Assembly: GCA_963921425.1 (NCBI GenBank)
Contig: OY992837.1
Span: 20,476,630-20,540,629 of the forward strand
Origin: Dryas octopetala
Lineage: Eukaryota > Streptophyta > Magnoliopsida > Rosales > Rosaceae
Direction: 5' to 3'
Length of the DNA stretch: 64,000 nucleotides
The translations under genes and the position numbers were made by a program. A model generated the notes under the pieces. It was not told the origin of the DNA and searched no databases. It saw only the letters and a list, made by a program, of their open reading frames with translations. How positions within the stretch are numbered: position 1 is the stretch's first letter; each line of letters opens with the position of its first letter. This document shows positions 59,460 through 64,000 of the stretch, in pieces.

Positions 59460-60025
59460 TGCTAACAAAAGCAGTGAAATAACAAATTCCTCTTATTAGT
59501 AGGAAAGTTTAACATGTGAAGCAGTAATGCTGTTTCAAATATACAGTTCAGATGTTGAACAAGGATGCCATCACTATCTGCATACAACCATTCGCCTTCA
59601 CGAATCAAGGTTCCTGCAATGTTGATAAAAGGTTGTTTTTCGCCGACACTTGTTTTGTTTGATTTCACGGGATAAGATGCCAAAGCTCTCACTCCAATAT
59701 CACATCCATTTTATCTCATCAACACCTCTAATGCCAGCCATTTACCACAATACCAGCCCATCCCATATTCTGAGCCAAGTTCTCTCCGACCAAAGCACAT
59801 CTCATGCTTCATCCACCATCAATAACTAAAACTCTTCCTTCACCTCTGGTTTTGAGAAGCTCTCTAACCAAGACATTGTCCTCAAACACCTTTAAAGTGA
59901 CAATGGGACCTGAGAATGCTTGACATTGTCCATACATCTGGAACATTGGCGGCAGAACACGAAATTCCTCTTGCCAAAAGGGCTGTATTTGTATCGCAAG
60001 CTTCAGCAGTTGCTAAGAAAGCCAT
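59460..60025 (-). pseudogene. RraA-like fragment, copy 2
   Basis: It starts at an ATG (60025) and contains [14 protein letters not shown] and RVLVIDGG pieces, then VRALASYPVKSNKTSVGEKQ and INIAGTLIREGEWLYADSDG. Together these cover nearly the whole plant RraA-like domain. Stop codons and frame changes fall between the pieces, for example after RVLVIDGG and near 59700-59760. The region around 59648-59765 is the part deleted from copy 1. The final 76-codon frame ends in unrelated residues. Confidence 0.75.
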
Positions 60026-61172
60026 ATTTCTCCAGCAGATACAGTTTTACACGTCATTAAAATGTGGTACTGCAAATAAAACTACCAAAGAATAAGTTAC
60101 AAAAAGCTTTTGCAGTACTTTCTAGAGTACTAGTACAAAGTAGAGGCTCTAAAAGAACTATAGTAATATAGTATACACACAAATATTATATGGCACCAGC
60201 ATTATGACTGTTTTATATAACACCATAGTTACATTTCATATTTACATTCCATATTTACATTCCATATTTACATTTCAGTGGCCAAAAAAAAAAAAATAGT
60301 TACATTTCATATTTACATTCCATATAGCCGAATAAGGGAAAGAACATAGCTTCTGAGATATATTATCATCTTCACTTGAGTTCTACACACTTGAAAACTA
60401 GCAGATAAGTCAAAGCCACATCTTCACATATATGGATTCTAAGGAAAGCTTATCCGGCCGAGCTCAAACCTTCCTAAACGCTTTACAAGTCGAATGAGCA
60501 GCAGAAGATTAAAGACTCTCTTAGTTAACAAAGTTCAAATAAACTCAATTCTCCTTTGTGCTATAATTAATATCACCCCGCATTTAATTGGATTGAGTTC
60601 AAGTCTCATGCTATTACTGATATTTGTTATATCTATTCACATTTTGATCTAAATTTCTTGTTCAAGTAGAGGGGAAAAAACAATTTGATCAGAACAATAT
60701 AGATCTGTCGAAATCCATATCTATTTCAATTGTGATCCAAATTGTTTGTCCAAAAAGGACAAAAAAGAGTTGTCAGTACAAAAAGACAGAAACAAGAAAA
60801 AATTAGCTGTCAGTTGGAAGGGAAGAAATGGTTATAAACAAAAACAAACTTGTATCGGCAGAGGCTACAACCAGCCACTCACTCACTCTCTCACTCGGAT
60901 TTGTATCAGCAAAGACTACAACCAGAGTTTGTCTCAAATTTGGCTTATGGCACATCAAACTGAGTATTTCATAAAGGAATAAAAACCCAAACAAGTTTTT
61001 ATTCTTTCATGAATAAAATTACAAAGGTGATATAATAATATCAAATTCAGTATTGGAGGGGAAACATGCGCAAGGTGCTTAGCATCTCATCCTCAACAGG
61101 ATATCCTCTTCTAATCCTTGGAACCTTTACCATCCCCTTTTCCTGACGACCTATTAACAGCAGAGATGACAA

Positions 61173-61539
61173 TTATTTTTTTATCAGAAAGTATATATGA
61201 CAATTAAACAAGAAGAAAAAAATAGAGGTGTAAAGATATGATTGGTCCAATTGACTGGGGTGGACCCAAGATTCAACCCTACCTATAAATGCATTAACAA
61301 ATAGTCTAATATTGAGAGTATATATAAAATATTAATTCAAATAACATAGATGTATGTATATAAATGTATAGGGAGGGAGAGAGAGTAAAATTTATACAAG
61401 ACATTGCGATTTGCTAATTAATGGAATCTGTTTCAAGACACCATGATTCAGTCAAGTTGTCTATTTCATGCAAATGAATGGATGATCAATATTCTTATAA
61501 CTAATGTTGGTTTCTCAGCAGAAATTAACATGCATGCCA
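61173..61539. other. Spacer between the duplication and cystatin-like gene B
   Basis: AT-rich, no gene. It would hold the 3' end of cystatin-like gene B on the minus strand. Confidence 0.4.
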
Positions 61540-62582
61540 TTATATATAGTTACCTCTGCCATCAAATCGTCCACCTCTGTTATCAATCAGTTTTAACAAA
61601 CTCCCATCATCAACAACAAGACCAAACAATCTGAGCTCCATGCTATTGCTGACTACTTCCCAGACAACCATTGCTTGATAAACTTTCACCACACCATGAT
61701 GATCAGCAGCATCAATGGCCTCTATTGTTATAAAAAATTTTCTACGGAACAGCCCCTGCCTACTTACCCTCACCACTCTCACAAACTGCAGTTGGGCATC
61801 CTAAAAGAGATCAAGACACATCATTTCATTAGAGTTAAACAATTGTTAATTTGAACAATATATAAATATGAATATATGTTAATCAAAACAATAATGTGTA
61901 TATGTACATAATGAACTCTCGGAATGTTATGATGATTGATCCATTCAAACCTTTTGCTTGTTGAACTCTTCCACGGCAAAATGGGCAAGAGGAAGAATAT
62001 CAGGACTAGATGCACGTATGGAGTGGATATGGCCTGGTCCACCAATTATAGGTTGGAAATTCTGTTCAAATTCGTTCAAATTAAGCAACCTATATTAGCA
62101 CTTAAATTGATACAAGTTAATTAATATCAGAACCACCAGAAGCCATGATGATCAGCAGTATCAACGGCCTCTATTGTTATAAAAAAAATTTACAGAAGTG
62201 CCCCTGGTTACTTACCCTTATCGCTCTCACACGCTGCAGTTGGTCTCTACTCTGTAGGCATGCATACATATTATTATTCATTAGATTTTAGACAATAGAA
62301 AAACAAAAAGAAAAAGCTTTTCCTTTAATAATTGAATTACAAGTTAATTAAAATTACCAGATTCTGACGCTTGCGAATTCTGCGATGCAGATGGTGATGC
62401 TGATGCAGCACTCGGTTTGCATGGTCTCCAGAATCAAAAGGGTGACGAGAGGAATAAGCAGAACCAGCAGAAGCCATTGATGCTTCTGATCCTCTAATAT
62501 TTCTCGTAATATTTCTTGTAATATTTGTATTACACGTCACCCTCCCCAGCTTTCCAACCACAGAGCGAATAGACATTGCCAT
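61540..62582 (-). CDS. Small cystatin-like protein B
   Basis: Exons 62582-62358, 62061-61951 and 61800-61540, phase-consistent, 198 aa to a TAA at 61540. Exon 2 contains LPLAHFAVEEFNKQK, close to the LARFAV-xxHN helix of phytocystatins. Exon 3 has DAQLQFVRVVRVSRQGLF, FFITIEAIDAADHHGVVKVY and VVWEVVSNSMELRLFG, fitting the cystatin strands. The QxVxG loop is missing, as in paralogue A (52595-53513), and the N-terminal block (VVGKLGR ... PFDSGDHANRV) is shared with A (VLGKLGK ... PFDFGGHENRI). A second donor at 'GCAGAG|GTAACT' near 61552 could join a further exon, so the C-terminus is uncertain. The gene faces A across the tandem duplication. A decayed copy of exon 3 lies in intron 1. Confidence 0.6.
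62140..62256 (-). pseudogene. Decayed copy of exon 3 in the intron of cystatin-like gene B
   Basis: The minus-strand text 'caactgcagcgtgtgagagcgataagggtaagta' and 'ataacaatagaggccgttgatactgctgatcatcatgg' parallels exon 3 at 61800-61690 ('caactgcagtttgtgagagtggtgagggtaagta', 'ataacaatagaggccattgatgctgctgatcatcatgg'). Small indels break the frame and similarity ends after HH-G. It is a partial exon duplication or gene-copy remnant. Confidence 0.7.
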
Positions 62583-63084
62583 GACTCTCTAAATGTGCAA
62601 ATTCACAAACTCACCGTGAGACAGAGAAAGATTGGATTCAAATATAGGGATCGAGAAGATTAGGGATTAATTTTAGAGTTAGAAAAGAAAAGCAAGCGGA
62701 GAAACAAAAACTCATATATAAATAAATAAATGGATTATGGAGGGACTAGAGGCCAATAGAAAGGCTGAGATCGACTTTGGAGTTGGAGAGAGACCGAGAG
62801 AGGAACCATGAGACATTGGGATTCGGCTTGGGCTGTGATAGGAACCTTATTCATATAGTAGCCCATTTCACTACTTCACTCACTTAGCCCAGCCCATTTT
62901 ACTTCTCATAAGCAATACGCATATATATATATATATATATTGTTTAGTTAATACCATTTTAGTTGTAATTAGAATATTATCTTATGATGTAATTTCTTAT
63001 GTTGGTTGTTAAATGAAAACTCACTTGAGCAGTCATCCTGATTGGAGGCTCTTTTTTCTATCTCTATTCTTTGGGTCTTAACAG
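62583..63084. other. Promoter side of cystatin-like gene B
   Basis: Upstream region of gene B on the minus strand; includes a (TA)n tract at about 62921-62941. No coding sequence is recognised. Confidence 0.4.
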
Positions 63085-63342
63085 TTTGATCTCAAAAGTT
63101 CACGGCCTAGAACAAGCTGAGAAGTATTTTAGTAGCATCCCAAACCCAGTGAGAATCTTCAAAGTGTGTTGCATGTTGCTCTTTTATACTGCTATGCAGA
63201 CCATAAATCTTTGAAAAAGGCTGAGTCCATTTTCGAGAAGATGAAGGAGTTAGGTTTTGTGAAAGGACCATTGTCTTATAATGTTATGCTAACTCTCTAT
63301 TCCCATATGGGTGAATATGCAAAAGTCGATATTCTATCATAG
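63085..63342 (+). pseudogene. Pentatricopeptide repeat (PPR) gene fragment
   Basis: Begins after a good acceptor (GGTCTTAACAG) with DLISKVHGLEQAEKYFSSIP, then after a one-base frame change continues HVALLYCYADHKSLKKAESI, KMKELGFVKGPLSYNVMLTL and YSHMGEYAKVD. These are two consecutive 35-residue PPR motifs of the type found in organelle RNA-binding PPR proteins with At4g21705-like architecture. The frameshift and the abrupt end at about 63342 show that it is a broken fragment. Confidence 0.75.
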
Positions 63343-64000
63343 ATAACTTGATATTGTTTGTGAAAGGACCATTTTCTCCTCTTTCACGTTTTCATAGTCC
63401 AATTTGAAACACACCAAATATTACAACATCTTTATTTTGTGTGAGAAAACTAATTACATACCTAGGTTTATGGGCTTCTAAGAGAAGAGAGAGTGAGAGT
63501 CTAAGAGAAAGTGAGCGAGACAAAGGGTGGTGAGACCTGGCGAGACTCCAAGAGAGAGAGCGGCGTAGGGAGTATAGGGGGTTTAGGGTACACTAATATA
63601 TTATTATAGTTTGTAAAAATATACTAATATAATAGTTTATATTATTATAAACTAACTACAGGCAAGGGCTTAAATTTTGAAATTTTCCGCGAAATTTCGC
63701 CGAAAATTTCGATTTTAGAAGGGATCGAAATCGAAACTCATAATCCTCAATTTTTTCGTGATAAGAAAATTATCAAATTCTTCGAAATTTCGCCAAAATT
63801 TTTGGCGGGTGAGATCGAGGGAGAAAGTGAGGGCGGCGGCATGGGGGAGATGAGGGCTGGACTGAATTGATTTTCGGTGGGTTTTGGCTGCAGGGAGCGG
63901 GCGGCAGGGGGAGATGAGGGAGAAAGAGATGAGGGTGAGGTGAGGGTACGTGGAGATGCAGAGAAAGAAAGATAGAGGAATAAGAGTGAGAGAGAGAGAG
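63343..64000. other. Low-complexity, repeat-like tail of the window
   Basis: GA-rich stretches (63480-63560, 63880-64000) and an AT block with repeated 'cgaaatttcgcc' and its complements at about 63690-63800. This suggests a repetitive element running off the window end. No gene is supported. Confidence 0.4.

Larger units (their letters stand above)
57737..61172. repeat. Tandem segmental duplication, unit 2
   Basis: Direct repeat of unit 1, about 3.4 kb. It keeps several segments lost in unit 1 and so is closer to the ancestral state for the FBL10-like and RraA-like pieces. It has its own small duplication of 'catatttacattc' with an A-run at about 60238-60310. Confidence 0.9.

Overview
The window is nuclear DNA from a eudicot plant, probably a woody rosid. 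The evidence is intron-rich genes with GT..AG junctions, plant-specific families (group I GSK3/SHAGGY kinase, plant PP2C, chloroplast START-like protein, FBL10-type F-box/LRR, PPR), AT-rich spacers with (CT)n/(TA)n microsatellites, and dense plant transposons. Rosaceae is a guess I cannot verify without a search.

Layout. 0-6.9 kb: gene-free and AT-rich, with a MITE-like inverted repeat, a Mutator-like (MULE) element with a 9-bp target duplication, and a decayed gag fragment. 6.9-10.5 kb (+): a seven-exon gene for a chloroplast START-like (polyketide cyclase/dehydrase) protein, carrying a tandem duplication of its fourth exon. 11.7-14.2 kb (-): a complete four-exon PP2C phosphatase, convergent with the former, with a TATA box, two CACGTG G-boxes and a uORF overlapping its start codon. 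15.6-16.3 kb: a small hAT-like element.

17.2-29.4 kb: a 12.2-kb Ty3/gypsy retrotransposon of the Tat lineage. It has two 1075-bp LTRs, a 5-bp target duplication AGAAG, a PBS, gag, protease/RT/two RNases H/integrase, and then a second gene on the opposite strand. That antisense gene has its own TATA box, two introns, a plant 'putative gypsy type transposon' domain and a coiled coil. Gag-pol is broken by several stops and frameshifts, yet the LTRs differ by only about 1.5%. This is the richest structure in the window.

29.4-37 kb: transposon-rich spacer with a 2.3-kb Pack-MULE candidate (9-bp TSD, ~200-bp TIRs, an open coding-like fragment inside), a MULE-type MITE sharing its target site, a Tourist-like MITE and others. 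38.3-41.0 kb (+): a complete GSK3/SHAGGY-like kinase of 409 aa in 12 coding exons. 41.8-50.5 kb: a poorly understood long repeat and a Copia pol fossil on the minus strand without LTRs.

52.6-62.6 kb: two convergent genes for small cystatin-like proteins flank a 3.3-3.4-kb tandem duplication. Each duplicate unit carries a broken FBL10-like F-box/LRR fragment and a broken RraA-like fragment. 63.1-63.3 kb: a frameshifted PPR fragment, followed by low-complexity sequence to the end.

The intact host genes (START-like, PP2C, GSK3, two cystatin-like) show no shared pathway. The PP2C promoter suggests ABA/stress control and GSK3 kinases act in brassinosteroid and stress signalling, but nothing here links them directly. 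All exon coordinates come from reading splice signals and reading-frame phase by eye; no alignments or database searches were run.
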